This document shows, piece after piece, positions 20,490 through 30,350 of a DNA stretch of 64,000 nucleotides. Within the stretch, counting starts at the first letter, position 1. Each line of letters starts with the position of its first letter. The position numbers were made by a program, and so were the translations under genes. The notes under the pieces were generated by a model. It was not told where the DNA came from. It searched no databases and saw only the letters and a program-made list of their open reading frames with translations. The stretch comes from Flavobacteriaceae bacterium F08102 (GTDB lineage: Bacteria > Bacteroidota > Bacteroidia > Flavobacteriales > Flavobacteriaceae), in contig JALKAY010000005.1 in NCBI GenBank assembly GCA_023015935.1, positions 61,716 through 125,715 of the forward strand, read 5' to 3'.

Positions 20490-20497
20490 CAAATATA
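20490..20497 (-). promoter_or_regulatory. Candidate -7 element ahead of the TapB-like gene
   Basis: TATATTTG on the minus strand matches TAnnTTTG about 62 bases upstream of the 20428 start. It suggests that the locus was, or still is, transcribed. Confidence 0.4.
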
Positions 20498-20515
20498 AAA
20501 TAGCAAAAACTTCTC

Positions 20516-21121
20516 CTAAGTTAAATCTAAATGCAATTGAATAGGCACTAGTTTAAATGTTTTTCTATGATGTGAGGTAATACCATGTGCTAAAATAGCT
20601 GCCCTATGTGCTTTAGTGGGATACCCTTTATTCTTGTCCCACCCATATTGTGGAGTTTCACGGTGGATTTTCTCCATATATTCATCTCTATACGTTTTAG
20701 CCAATACAGACGCGGCTGCAATACTGAGATATTTCCCATCTCCTTTGACAATCGTTTGATGTGGTATGTTTTTATATGAATTGAATTTGTTCCCGTCTAC
20801 AATGATAAATTCTGGCAACAGTTTAAGTTTATCTATGGCTTGATGCATTGCCCGTATTGAACTTTGTAAAATATTAATTTTATCAATCTCTTCAGGCCAG
20901 ACAAATGAAACTGCATACGCTAGGGCTTGTTGCTCAATTTGAGGTCTCAGTATAGCACGTTGTTTCGTTGTTAACTTTTTTGAATCATTAAGTAAATCAA
21001 GCTCCGTTTTTTCAGGTAAAATTACTGCAGCTGCAACCACTGGTCCCGCCAAGCAACCTCTTCCAGCCTCATCAGTCCCTACTTCTAATAAGCATCCCGA
21101 ATAATTATGTGCCAATTCCAT
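20516..21121 (-). CDS. rnhB: Ribonuclease HII
   Basis: This 201-residue enzyme cuts RNA in RNA-DNA hybrids and removes misincorporated ribonucleotides. The [19 protein letters not shown] motif near residues 17-36 gives the first two acidic catalytic residues, [12 protein letters not shown] follows near 45, and IIVDGN and [20 protein letters not shown] complete the family pattern. It is divergent from the porin-like gene downstream of it on the plus strand. A TATTTTTG at 21127-21134 on the minus strand could be a -7 element with an extremely short leader. Confidence 0.96.
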   Translation of the reverse strand: MELAHNYSGCLLEVGTDEAGRGCLAGPVVAAAVILPEKTELDLLNDSKKLTTKQRAILRPQIEQQALAYAVSFVWPEEIDKINILQSSIRAMHQAIDKLKLLPEFIIVDGNKFNSYKNIPHQTIVKGDGKYLSIAAASVLAKTYRDEYMEKIHRETPQYGWDKNKGYPTKAHRAAILAHGITSHHRKTFKLVPIQLHLDLT

Positions 21122-21202
21122 ACAGACAAAAATAGGATTTTTAATTAACTATTTTTTATGAGAAGTTGACATAAAACCGCAGGCTACCTATTGAAATTAT
21201 TT

Positions 21203-21210
21203 TACCTTTG
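21203..21210 (+). promoter_or_regulatory. Candidate -7 element of the porin-like gene
   Basis: TACCTTTG matches TAnnTTTG 16 bases ahead of the ATG at 21227. It decides the start of the next gene, because a longer reading from 21191 would begin upstream of this element. No TTTG is seen at the expected -33 spacing. Confidence 0.55.
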
Positions 21211-21226
21211 CGTCAAGTTGAATTTT

Positions 21227-23194
21227 ATGACTAAGTACCTATTCATTATTGTTGTCTTGTTTTCCTCTTTGGTCGTTAAAGCTCAAGACGAACGTTTACG
21301 TCAAGATGAGTACTTTAAAGAGATAGAACAACGTCGAATGGACTCACTCAACAATCTTAGAGTCGATGTTCAAATTGACGGAAAAACGCATTATACAGAT
21401 TACAAAATTATAGATTACAAAAAAGACACAACCTTTGTCGATACAACTCTTTCTATCACCAAAGACTATCTTTTTAACTATTTACGCGAAGATGATTTCG
21501 AACAGCTTCCCCTCCACAATCAAGGACAAACCTACAATTCATTAGGTTATAGCTTTAGAGATGTTTCGCTTTTACCTGCCATGGGAAATCGCGCAAAGCA
21601 CGTCAATTATTATGAGACCAATGATATCAACTATTATCACGTCCCCACCCCCACCTCGGAGCTAATGTATCGTACAGGATTGGAACAAGGTCAAGTTTTA
21701 GACGCTTTTCTAACCTTTAATATGAGTAAAAGACATAATTTATCTCTTGCATATAAAGGTATGCGTTCATTAGGGAAGTACAGATACAGTTTAACAAGTC
21801 ATGGAAACATGCGACTTACGTATTCATATCAAACAAAGAATAAGAAATATGAAATGCGAAGTCATATTACAGCGCAAGATTTATATAACGATGAAAATGG
21901 TGGTCTAACTCCCGTCTCTATTGTAAATTTCGAGGAAAAAGACCCTAATTTTTCTGACCGTGGAAGACTTGAAGTTAATTTTAGTGAGACCCATAGTTTT
22001 TTACGAGGCAATCGATATTACCTTGATCACGACTATAAAATATGGCAACGACAAGATACCATAGCATTTAAATCAAGTTACTTTAAAGTAGGTCACATTT
22101 TGAGTTATGAACGCAAACACTATGATTTTTCTCAAGGTACGGCCAACAGTACTTTTGGCTCTTCTTTTGATTCCTCTATCAGCGATGAAGTACACCATAT
22201 TACTTCCGACAACCAAGCGTATGTAGCCTTAAAATCCCCCATTGTATTAGGAGAAGTAAAGTTTAATACCGGATACCATACGTATAATCATTATTATAAC
22301 AGTGCTGCTGTTATTAATAATGCGATTATCCCTTCTCGCATCAAAGGGGAAGCTATTTCAGCAGGGGGAACCTGGAAAACTCAATTGAAAAAATTCAATA
22401 TCAATGTTGATGCTTCAACCTTGTTGACTGGTCCGTTGAATGGGAGCTACATTCAAGCATCTGCGAATTATCAACAGGACAGTTTATTTAATTTTAAAGG
22501 GAGTTTTATTAGCAATAGTCGATCTCCAAATTTTAATTTTTTATTAAATCAAAGTGCTTATTATGCTTACAATTGGTCAAATAACCTAAAGAATGAGCGA
22601 ATTAGAACCCTTGCAGGGGATTTAAAGTCAGAAAAATTAGTAGACGCTAGTTTTGAAATCACACAAATCGACAATTACACCTATTTCAGCGATACAACTG
22701 CAACAGTCAGTCAACCTAGGCCTCTACAAGCAGATAATACCGTTAATTATCTAAAACTAAAAGTGGGAAAAGAAATTCGGTTTGGAAAATTTGGGTTATA
22801 TAACACCCTTATGTATCAAAAAGTTGCACAAGGCTCCTCCGTATTACGGGTTCCGGAATTTGTAACTCGCAATACCTTCTTTTTTGCAGACCATGTTTTT
22901 AAAGGAGACCCCATGTACCTCCAAACTGGAATTACCTTTAAATATTTCACAGCGTATAAAGCCAATAGTTACAACCCACTTTTAAGTGAATTCACTTTAC
23001 AAAATGAGCAAAAAATAGGCAGATATCCTGTTTTTGACTTTTTTATTAACGCACAAATTCAACGTACACGTATCTATTTTAAACTCGAACATATTAATTC
23101 TGGTATTTCAGCTGCCAACTATTACAGCGCTCCAAATTATCCTTACCGCGATTTTGTTATTCGCTTTGGCTTAGTTTGGAACTTCTTTATTTAA
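21227..23194 (+). CDS. Putative outer-membrane porin (Porin_10-like)
   Basis: This protein of 655 residues starts with a clear signal peptide (MTKYLFIIVVLFSSLVVKAQ). A charged N-terminal segment follows (RLRQDEYFKEIEQRRMDSLN), then long stretches of alternating polar and aromatic residues typical of beta-barrel strands, ending in an aromatic terminus (VIRFGLVWNFFI) that suits outer-membrane insertion. It resembles proteins annotated as putative porin (Porin_10) that lie near rnhB in other Flavobacteriaceae, from recall. It lies 69 bases after the rnhB start on the opposite strand. Substrate and pore function are not known. Confidence 0.75.
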   Translation: MTKYLFIIVVLFSSLVVKAQDERLRQDEYFKEIEQRRMDSLNNLRVDVQIDGKTHYTDYKIIDYKKDTTFVDTTLSITKDYLFNYLREDDFEQLPLHNQGQTYNSLGYSFRDVSLLPAMGNRAKHVNYYETNDINYYHVPTPTSELMYRTGLEQGQVLDAFLTFNMSKRHNLSLAYKGMRSLGKYRYSLTSHGNMRLTYSYQTKNKKYEMRSHITAQDLYNDENGGLTPVSIVNFEEKDPNFSDRGRLEVNFSETHSFLRGNRYYLDHDYKIWQRQDTIAFKSSYFKVGHILSYERKHYDFSQGTANSTFGSSFDSSISDEVHHITSDNQAYVALKSPIVLGEVKFNTGYHTYNHYYNSAAVINNAIIPSRIKGEAISAGGTWKTQLKKFNINVDASTLLTGPLNGSYIQASANYQQDSLFNFKGSFISNSRSPNFNFLLNQSAYYAYNWSNNLKNERIRTLAGDLKSEKLVDASFEITQIDNYTYFSDTTATVSQPRPLQADNTVNYLKLKVGKEIRFGKFGLYNTLMYQKVAQGSSVLRVPEFVTRNTFFFADHVFKGDPMYLQTGITFKYFTAYKANSYNPLLSEFTLQNEQKIGRYPVFDFFINAQIQRTRIYFKLEHINSGISAANYYSAPNYPYRDFVIRFGLVWNFFI

Positions 23195-23278
23195 CGAAAG
23201 AAAATACGCTATAAATTTTACTATTAGCACACTACCTATTCCGGTTTTACACTTCCCTAAATTATAGACCAATTTCTT

Positions 23279-25006
23279 TTATTTTGTTCTTAATTGCTTA
23301 ATCTTAATCGAAAAAGCAGCAAAAATCAAGGTCATCATCGGGCTTAACCAGTTAAAAATAGCAAAGAAGAAATAATCAACAACGGGCACTCCAAGCACAC
23401 CACTTTGATAAGCTCCACAGGTATTCCAAGGAACAAGCACAGAGGTAACTGTCCCTGAATCCTCTAGGGTTCTACTCAAATTTTCAGGAGCTAAACCACG
23501 GTCTTCATACGCTTTTTTGAACATTTTACCCGGCACAAGAATTGCTAAATACTGATCAGAGGCCGTAACATTTAATGCTAAACAACTCGCTACTGTACTC
23601 GCAAATAAACCAAACGTCGTTGTTGCCAAACTCAATAACGCTCGACTAATACGCGCTAAGGCACCTATAGCATCCATAACACCACCAAACACCATTGCAC
23701 AGATAATCAGCCAAATTGTCCCTAGCATACCATTCATTCCGCCGGAAGAAAACAAATCATTTAGCGCTTCATCATCCGTATGTACAGAAGTATCTACCGT
23801 CATTGCATTCATCACTGCAAAATAACTTGATTTTAAAAAACTAGTTGGCACTGCTTCTGCGGTAAAGGATCCCACCACTTCGCCATTAACAGAAACAACC
23901 GTAGATGCGCTAACTGGTTTTGCATTTTTATCATTTTTTAAGTCAAATGTCATTGGTGTAGATATACTTACTCCTTCCGATTTTTTCGTTGGAACTAAGG
24001 TATATACACCAGGTGAATGATAATTATTATTTGAGCCGTTATCAAAAGTTACATAGTGCTTTAAGTTATTTGGAACTTGTGTTATACTATAGCGTTGTCC
24101 ATTTTGCCAAATTATATCAGATTGAAAAATTATGGCGAACACACCTCCCAGTAAAGTCCCTACCAATAAAGCGATTAAGGGAGGTGTCTTTTTCACAATC
24201 AATCCGATAACGATTAAGGGGACTAAAAACAACCAAGGTGTAATATTAAAAGCCGATTTAATTCCCGTGAGCATTTCTCCAGTATCGGCGGCTCCAGCAG
24301 TTTCTAGGTTTAATCCAATGATAATAAACACAATAAGTGTAACAACAATCGTAGGAACAGTAGTCAATGCCATGTATTTGATATGATCAAAAAGATCTCC
24401 TCCAGCCATGGCTGGAGCAAGATTTGTCGTATCACTCATGGGTGACATTTTATCACCAAAATAGGCCCCTGACAAGACAGCACCAGCCGTCATTCCCAAC
24501 GAGATCCCCAATGCATCTCCAATTCCGATCAACGCAATTCCTACGGTAGCAGAGGTTGTCCATGAACTTCCGGTTGCAATAGAAATTATTGAACAAATTA
24601 TTACACAAGCTGCTAAAAAAATGGTTGGGTTTAAAATCTGTAAACCGTAATAAATCATCGCTGGAATAATCCCACTTATCAACCATGTGCCTGCCAAGGC
24701 TCCCACCATCAATAGAATCAGTAAAGCACCCGAAGTAGATTTTATATTTTCAGCCACCTCTTCTAACATTCTTTTATACGTTACTTTATTTCTATAACCA
24801 ACAACGGCGGCAATAGCCGCTCCTATTAAAAGAATAAACTGATTAGACCCACTCAGTGCCTCATCCCCGTATAAAAAAACATTAAAGGCTAATAAACTAA
24901 CCAAAACAAATACAGGAATAAGTGCTTCCCATATAGTTAACTCCCTATTTTCTACAATTTTCTGATCTTGAATTTTTAGTTCACTAATATTGTCTTGGTC
25001 TTGCAT
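23279..25006 (-). CDS. nhaC: Na+/H+ antiporter, NhaC family, with extra domain
   Basis: This 575-residue inner-membrane protein exchanges sodium for protons. About 11-12 hydrophobic segments are visible. NhaC-type motifs are ATGSSWTTSATVGIALIGIG near residues 145-164, GAYFGDKMSPMSDTTNLAP near 180-198, and VMNAMTVDTSVHTDDEALND near 398-417. Ordinary NhaC proteins are about 480-500 residues. The excess is a hydrophilic stretch at about residues 297-390 (23,837-24,118), inserted between two membrane segments, rich in Ser, Asn, Thr and Val. See the separate finding. The gene stands alone. Confidence 0.9.
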   Translation of the reverse strand: MQDQDNISELKIQDQKIVENRELTIWEALIPVFVLVSLLAFNVFLYGDEALSGSNQFILLIGAAIAAVVGYRNKVTYKRMLEEVAENIKSTSGALLILLMVGALAGTWLISGIIPAMIYYGLQILNPTIFLAACVIICSIISIATGSSWTTSATVGIALIGIGDALGISLGMTAGAVLSGAYFGDKMSPMSDTTNLAPAMAGGDLFDHIKYMALTTVPTIVVTLIVFIIIGLNLETAGAADTGEMLTGIKSAFNITPWLFLVPLIVIGLIVKKTPPLIALLVGTLLGGVFAIIFQSDIIWQNGQRYSITQVPNNLKHYVTFDNGSNNNYHSPGVYTLVPTKKSEGVSISTPMTFDLKNDKNAKPVSASTVVSVNGEVVGSFTAEAVPTSFLKSSYFAVMNAMTVDTSVHTDDEALNDLFSSGGMNGMLGTIWLIICAMVFGGVMDAIGALARISRALLSLATTTFGLFASTVASCLALNVTASDQYLAILVPGKMFKKAYEDRGLAPENLSRTLEDSGTVTSVLVPWNTCGAYQSGVLGVPVVDYFFFAIFNWLSPMMTLIFAAFSIKIKQLRTK

Positions 25007-25127
25007 TAGGTTTGTTTTAATTTGTAATGATACGAAAATTCCAAAAATGATAAAAATTGTCTGACTGCCTTTTTAATCATTTCATATATGAACAGCCAAA
25101 TAATTTGGCAAAGTATTATATTGTTTA

Positions 25128-25556
25128 TTACACTCTGTAGTAATCACCTCTCCAATGCTGAATACTTTGTTTAATTTCTTTTCCGGATAGCTGTTCTTTA
25201 ACTGCCCGTTCGGCTAATGTGACAAATTCTTCATCCGAAGCAAATCGTAACCCTATAATTTGTTGTATTGTCAACCTGGGGTCCATTTCTTTTCCTGTCA
25301 GAAGATAATACCTGAATTTTTCCTCTACGCGAATTGCACGATCTTGCGCCTTTAAAGAAAAAATACGCGAATAAAATGCAGCTAGCACAACCGTTAAACA
25401 CAACAAAGCAAATAACACACTAAGTATGAAATTTTCGTCAGAACTATAAAAAATATGGATAACCGATGCAATAAAGATTAGTACGGCTAACGTAACCGTT
25501 CCAAAGTGATATAACGGAACAAACCGAGCGTGATTTTTAAAATTTTGTGTTTTCAT
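25128..25556 (-). CDS. DUF6526 family small membrane protein
   Basis: This 142-residue protein begins KTQNFKNHARFVPLYHFGTVT, the N-terminal pattern of the DUF6526 family of Bacteroidota. Two membrane segments follow (about residues 18-38 and 46-64), then a conserved soluble part with the motif RLTIQQIIGLRFASDEEFVTLAERAV. The function is unknown. It lies between the SSS/acyltransferase pair and nhaC, with no clear operon link to either. Confidence 0.8.
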   Translation of the reverse strand: MKTQNFKNHARFVPLYHFGTVTLAVLIFIASVIHIFYSSDENFILSVLFALLCLTVVLAAFYSRIFSLKAQDRAIRVEEKFRYYLLTGKEMDPRLTIQQIIGLRFASDEEFVTLAERAVKEQLSGKEIKQSIQHWRGDYYRV

Positions 25557-25621
25557 AGATTCCTAATTTAAAGAGGACGGAAGTTAGTAAAATTAAATGA
25601 CCTTGAGAATATATAGATCCC

Positions 25622-26713
25622 TTAGACTTTTACAACTATTTTTCTTTTGTATAAAATATAGGCCAGCCCAGTGTAAAAACTCGCTACAAGCAAAGCATAG
25701 AGCAAGGAGGCAAACCTTGTATCTGTAATGTGATTTGCTAATAAATGATTAAAGATCCATTGATGAATAGACTCCTTCTCTGACAATTTAATCCTATAAA
25801 AAAGTTTAGCCATAAAGCCTGATAAAAAGAAAATGCTAATGGCGTTCATACCTACATATTTACTAAGATTACCGATTTTCACTTGTTTAACATCGATGAT
25901 TTGATATACAAGCGCTAAAATCAAGGTTGCATACCCGCTAGTCACCAATACAAAACTACTCGACCATATCGCTTTGTTTAATGGAAACCACAGAGACCAG
26001 AAATATCCTAAACACAACAACGTGCCTCCAATAATAACCAGATTTGTCGTGGTAGAGGCCGATTTGAATTGCAATTGTTTTCCAATGAGAATACCAGAAA
26101 TACAGGTTACAATGGCTGGAAGGGTGCTTAACAATCCTTCAGGATCATAATCACCTTTCCACATGTGTGTTCCTAAAACCTTTAAATCTATATAATTTGC
26201 CCAATTATTAGCAGCTCGATCAAAGGTAGGTGAGGTACCATCCGGTAAGGGAACAAAACCCATAAACAGCCAATACGCAATTAACAGGCTACACCCAATG
26301 GCAATTAACTGTTTCCAATTACAATACAAAAACAAGATTACAGAAATAAAAAAGACTACTCCAATGCGCTGTAATACACCAGGAAATCGCAAGGATTCGT
26401 AGGGTTTAATAAAAGGATAGGTTGGTAAAAACCAAGCCAAAAACAATCCCAAACCGATTAATTTTAAACTTCGAATTCCAATTTTTTTCAAAGTTTTAGC
26501 GTCTGCTATTTTCCCTCTATACGCATAGGAAATTGATATTCCGACAATAAACAAAAACATTGGAAAAATAAAGTCAGTTGGGGTGAGACCATGCCATGAT
26601 GCGTGTAAAAGGGGTGGATATACTTTTGACCACGACCCAGGATTATTTACCAAAATCATAGCGATTACGGTAAGTCCTCTCAAAACATCAACAGAGGCAA
26701 CACGCTGTTTCAT
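25622..26713 (-). CDS. Membrane acyltransferase of the HGSNAT/NagX (DUF5009) type
   Basis: This 363-residue protein has about ten membrane segments and the N-terminal pattern RVASVDVLRGLTVIAMILVNNPG followed by HASWHGLTPTDFIFPMFLFI, as in the heparan-alpha-glucosaminide N-acetyltransferase family and bacterial NagX/DUF5009 proteins. In that family a conserved His in the first segments carries the acetyl group across the membrane to an amino sugar. The gene's ATG directly follows the stop codon of the upstream symporter, so the two are translated as a pair. Substrate specificity, likely an amino sugar, is inferred from the family. Confidence 0.82.
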   Translation of the reverse strand: MKQRVASVDVLRGLTVIAMILVNNPGSWSKVYPPLLHASWHGLTPTDFIFPMFLFIVGISISYAYRGKIADAKTLKKIGIRSLKLIGLGLFLAWFLPTYPFIKPYESLRFPGVLQRIGVVFFISVILFLYCNWKQLIAIGCSLLIAYWLFMGFVPLPDGTSPTFDRAANNWANYIDLKVLGTHMWKGDYDPEGLLSTLPAIVTCISGILIGKQLQFKSASTTTNLVIIGGTLLCLGYFWSLWFPLNKAIWSSSFVLVTSGYATLILALVYQIIDVKQVKIGNLSKYVGMNAISIFFLSGFMAKLFYRIKLSEKESIHQWIFNHLLANHITDTRFASLLYALLVASFYTGLAYILYKRKIVVKV

Positions 26714-28525
26714 TTACAAGATAATTGCCTTAATCCTATGCCACATCTTATACAATAAGAATCCGAAAATCACCGCAACACCAGTTAGTATGATGGCAAC
26801 TGTAGTCTTTCCATAAATCCAATATCCCGTAGCAAACATGATACTATAAATTAACACACACCCAATTAACATTGCTAAAATCCCCGAAGGAACACTCCAG
26901 CCAGCTCCTGTATCAACAACTTCAACACCTTGTTGACGGGCCTCCATCACGACCTTATTCCAACCTGGTCCACCGGGCTGTGTTCGTTTATAAAAACGTT
27001 GTAATACATCCTTACTTTCTGGTTGTGTCAATAGCGTTGCCATTATCCATACAACGGTTGTAATAGCTACTACAAATACATATTCGGCCCACGCTGGAAA
27101 CACACCGTCAACACCAAACAAGTACGCTTTAACCGGCGCAATAGCAAATAGAAGAGAAACAATTCCTGAAGTAAACATTGCCGTAATTTCACTCCATGCA
27201 TTAATTCTCCACCAAAACCATCTCAAGATAAAAATCAACCCTGTCCCGGCACCAAAAACCAATAAATAATTAAAAATTTGCATCGCATTTTGAAGCAATA
27301 ACGCCAGAACTGCACTTAATACCATTAATACTATTGTAGAAACTCTCCCCACAGCAACCAATCGCTTTTCAGATGCATTTGGATTAATTTGTTGTTTATA
27401 AAAATCATAAACAATATACGATGACCCCCAATTTAATTGTGTTGAAATCGTACTCATATACGCAGCAACTAAAGAGGTCAATACTAATCCAAGTAAACCA
27501 CTTGGTAATTTTGTCAACATCGCCGAATAGGCCAAGTCGTGTCCTAACTTCCCTTCGTCAACATTTGGAAATGCAGCATGTATACTCGCGATATCCGGAA
27601 AGACAACTAAGGACGCCAAGGCTACTAAAATCCACGGCCAAGGACGCAAGGCATAGTGCATAATATTAAAGAAAAAGGTTGCTCCAATAGCATGATTTTC
27701 ATCTTTTGCGGCAAGCATACGTTGTGCAATATACCCACCTCCGCCAGGTTCTGCACCGGGGTACCACGAACTCCACCATTGTACAGCTAGTGGAATAATT
27801 AATAAGGTGATTAATGCTTCCGTATTCGAAAAATCTGGCAATATAGCCAACTTATCAACCACGTGCTCATTGGTCAATAATGACTCTATCCCTCCTACTT
27901 CGGGAATATTCACTAAGTAATACGCCGCTCCAATTGCCCCTACCATGGCGACAAAAAAGAGGATAAAATCGGTATATACCACCCCTTTAAATCCACCTAA
28001 AGCACTAAACGTAACAGTAATTAACCCTGCGCTGACCACGGTTTGCCATGGTTCTAAACCCAACATAATACTCCCAATTTTAATAGCCGCTAGGGTTACG
28101 CCCGACATCGTTATGACATTAAATATAATCCCTAAGTAAACCGCTCTAAATTTCCGAAGAAATCGAGCCGGTTTACCACCATACCGCAATTCATAAAACG
28201 CTAAATCGGTATTTACCTTTGATTTTCGCCATAGTTTAGCATAGACAAATACCGTAAGCAATCCCGTTATTAAGAAAGCCCACCAGACCCAATTTCCAGA
28301 AACTCCATTCGTCCGAACAATATCTGTCACTAAATTTGGTGTGTCTGTAGAAAATGTTGTAGCCACCATAGAAACACCAAGCAACCACCATGGCATTGTC
28401 CTCCCAGATAAAAAATACTCCGAAGCATTTTTACCTGATTTTTTCGATACATAAATACCGATAAACAAAATAATTAAAAAGAAGGAAATAATAAAACCGT
28501 AATCCAGTGTACTTAATTCTATCAT
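26714..28525 (-). CDS. Sodium:solute symporter (SSS family)
   Basis: This 603-residue protein has about 14-15 membrane segments and the SSS fold. It begins MIELSTLDYGFIISFFLIIL, with SGRTMPWWLLGVSMVATTFS near residues 40-59, the sodium-site region of the first helix. The C-terminal extension beyond 500 residues fits the subgroup common in marine Bacteroidota. It overlaps nothing and is directly followed by the HGSNAT-like acyltransferase. In related genomes such pairs lie near amino-sugar degradation genes, which are absent here. The substrate is not predictable from sequence alone. Confidence 0.88.
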   Translation of the reverse strand: MIELSTLDYGFIISFFLIILFIGIYVSKKSGKNASEYFLSGRTMPWWLLGVSMVATTFSTDTPNLVTDIVRTNGVSGNWVWWAFLITGLLTVFVYAKLWRKSKVNTDLAFYELRYGGKPARFLRKFRAVYLGIIFNVITMSGVTLAAIKIGSIMLGLEPWQTVVSAGLITVTFSALGGFKGVVYTDFILFFVAMVGAIGAAYYLVNIPEVGGIESLLTNEHVVDKLAILPDFSNTEALITLLIIPLAVQWWSSWYPGAEPGGGGYIAQRMLAAKDENHAIGATFFFNIMHYALRPWPWILVALASLVVFPDIASIHAAFPNVDEGKLGHDLAYSAMLTKLPSGLLGLVLTSLVAAYMSTISTQLNWGSSYIVYDFYKQQINPNASEKRLVAVGRVSTIVLMVLSAVLALLLQNAMQIFNYLLVFGAGTGLIFILRWFWWRINAWSEITAMFTSGIVSLLFAIAPVKAYLFGVDGVFPAWAEYVFVVAITTVVWIMATLLTQPESKDVLQRFYKRTQPGGPGWNKVVMEARQQGVEVVDTGAGWSVPSGILAMLIGCVLIYSIMFATGYWIYGKTTVAIILTGVAVIFGFLLYKMWHRIKAIIL

Positions 28526-28751
28526 GAGTTGATTTTTAGGAAATCGAAATGTACTAAAAAATCACAAGATTAAGGAATATCCTCGTTAAATGGAGTACGT
28601 TCTTAGATCAAGCGATTAATCTTCACGCATTAACACCAAAACAAAACCTCAACTTGAATGATTTTTGCACTTAGTGTTGAACCGCTATGATACGTACAAA
28701 CAAATAATCGCTCCCTTAAACCAATCTACGATAAACTATCTGTGTTTGTGA

Positions 28752-30089
28752 TTAGTTAGCTTGGTACGGCCCAAAAGTCTTTACTACGTTATATTCCTGA
28801 TTGCTATCATCCAGTACGTAAACAGTATACGATGCTCCACCTGGTTTAACACGAACTACGATATGTCCTTGCATACTTTTTATTTTAGTGAGATCACTAC
28901 CAAACCTTGCTTTGTTCGCTTCAGTCATGTTTGTCGTAAAAACATGGGAAGCACTATTTGCCGCAAACATTCTAGTAACAGTCTCGGGATTAGGATGTAC
29001 ATCTCTCCAACTATGAGACAGCACCACTTTAGGAATAAGCTTACCTAGTAGAACATCCCCATTACAGTTTGCTGTACCATGATGATTAGATTTCATAACA
29101 TCTACAGGATTCACAATCTTCGAAAGAGGAGCTTCAATATCTTTCCAAGCGTGATCAGATCTACCGTTATATTGCAAATCACCCGCAGTAAAATAATTAA
29201 ACTTCCCGTAAGATAATTCAAGTCCAATACTAAAAATATTCTCTGGAGCCTTACCAATCACTAAATCTTCAACGGATGGAAGGACATTTTTTGCTTCTGT
29301 TCCAATTCCTGTCCATATTATACCATTTGATATTAAATTTTGGACTTTAAAATTGGGATACTTTGAGGGATTACGCTTTAAAACAATCTGATCATTCTTT
29401 CCTGCCACAAATCTTTCAGCCTTAGCACCATATGCTGTTTTAGCCCAATTAAGAAAATTAATATAATTAACCATCATTGGATTAGAAAAATGATTTATTG
29501 GGTAATTATATGTAGGGTAATCTCGGTCAAAAATAATATCAAAATTAATATTTGCTCCAACTTCAGTAATCCCGCTCATTCGAAAACTACCAGAAGGATC
29601 CATTGGTAAATCATCACTATACCCCCCCATATGATCTGAATGAAAGTGACTCACCATAAGATAGTTCAATTTGTTACTCGCAGGCTTTACAAAGTGTTTA
29701 GCATAATTTGTAATAGCAAGGCCGGGAGATACCATATTATTAGGTTTCTGAGCTGGAGGTGGTATCTCATGCAACGGAGAGATAAGAGACCCCGCTGCAT
29801 CAACTAACATGGTGGTTCCATCGGGAAAAATAAGCAGCGTACTCTCACCGCGCCCAGTATTGATGGCATGAATATCTAAATATCCTTCTTCCCATGGTGG
29901 TAAAGTTTTGCCAATAATTGATTTAGCGAGAACAATATCTTCGTCATTAATATTCCTTGAGCTATTATCTTCTCTTTCAACACATGATAGAATCAATAGG
30001 ATAGCAAGGCCACCTATCATCTTAAATAATAATAAATTGAAGGGTAAGCTCCATGAGAAATTTTTCATTGAATTTGGTATTTGTTTCAT
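28752..30089 (-). CDS. ComEC-like metallo-beta-lactamase-fold lipoprotein
   Basis: This 445-residue protein has a lipoprotein signal with the lipobox cysteine at residue 36 (LLILSC). The metallo-beta-lactamase core contains HFHSDHMGG (residues 148-156), a metal-bridging Asp near 304 (TAGDLQY), SNHHGTANC near 334-342 and HSWRDVHPNPETV near 360-372. The last two follow the pattern of the C-terminal MBL domain of the DNA-uptake protein ComEC. Here that domain stands alone as an exported lipoprotein. It lies between a SusCD system and a symporter on the same strand. The substrate is unknown; nuclease or phosphodiesterase activity is possible. Inner ATGs at residues 8 and 24 are alternative starts. 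Confidence 0.78.
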   Translation of the reverse strand: MKQIPNSMKNFSWSLPFNLLLFKMIGGLAILLILSCVEREDNSSRNINDEDIVLAKSIIGKTLPPWEEGYLDIHAINTGRGESTLLIFPDGTTMLVDAAGSLISPLHEIPPPAQKPNNMVSPGLAITNYAKHFVKPASNKLNYLMVSHFHSDHMGGYSDDLPMDPSGSFRMSGITEVGANINFDIIFDRDYPTYNYPINHFSNPMMVNYINFLNWAKTAYGAKAERFVAGKNDQIVLKRNPSKYPNFKVQNLISNGIIWTGIGTEAKNVLPSVEDLVIGKAPENIFSIGLELSYGKFNYFTAGDLQYNGRSDHAWKDIEAPLSKIVNPVDVMKSNHHGTANCNGDVLLGKLIPKVVLSHSWRDVHPNPETVTRMFAANSASHVFTTNMTEANKARFGSDLTKIKSMQGHIVVRVKPGGASYTVYVLDDSNQEYNVVKTFGPYQAN

Positions 30090-30300
30090 AATATAGATTC
30101 TTTATTAATGATGATTCTCCCACATTATCCTTTTAACAGTATCGCATATACACAGTAGGAAGTACGAATTTCACCGTGTTAAACTTTTCGAGATCTGATC
30201 AATATCAGATTCATTCACAGTAAAGTTCGTACCTAAGAGATCGTATTACCCAGCTCACAGTTGAATCATTCATTCTTTTTCTGTTAAATCGTATGAGATA

Positions 30301-30334
30301 AAATCTTAATAGGCCAAGATTTCATGGCCTATTA
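30301..30334 (-). terminator. Stem-loop terminator after the first susD
   Basis: The minus strand has a perfect 10-base stem TAATAGGCCA/TGGCCTATTA with an eight-base loop, followed by AGATTTTA. It begins 17 bases after the susD stop. The U run is short, so termination may be partial. Confidence 0.6.
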
Positions 30335-30350
30335 AAATTTAAATAAACTA

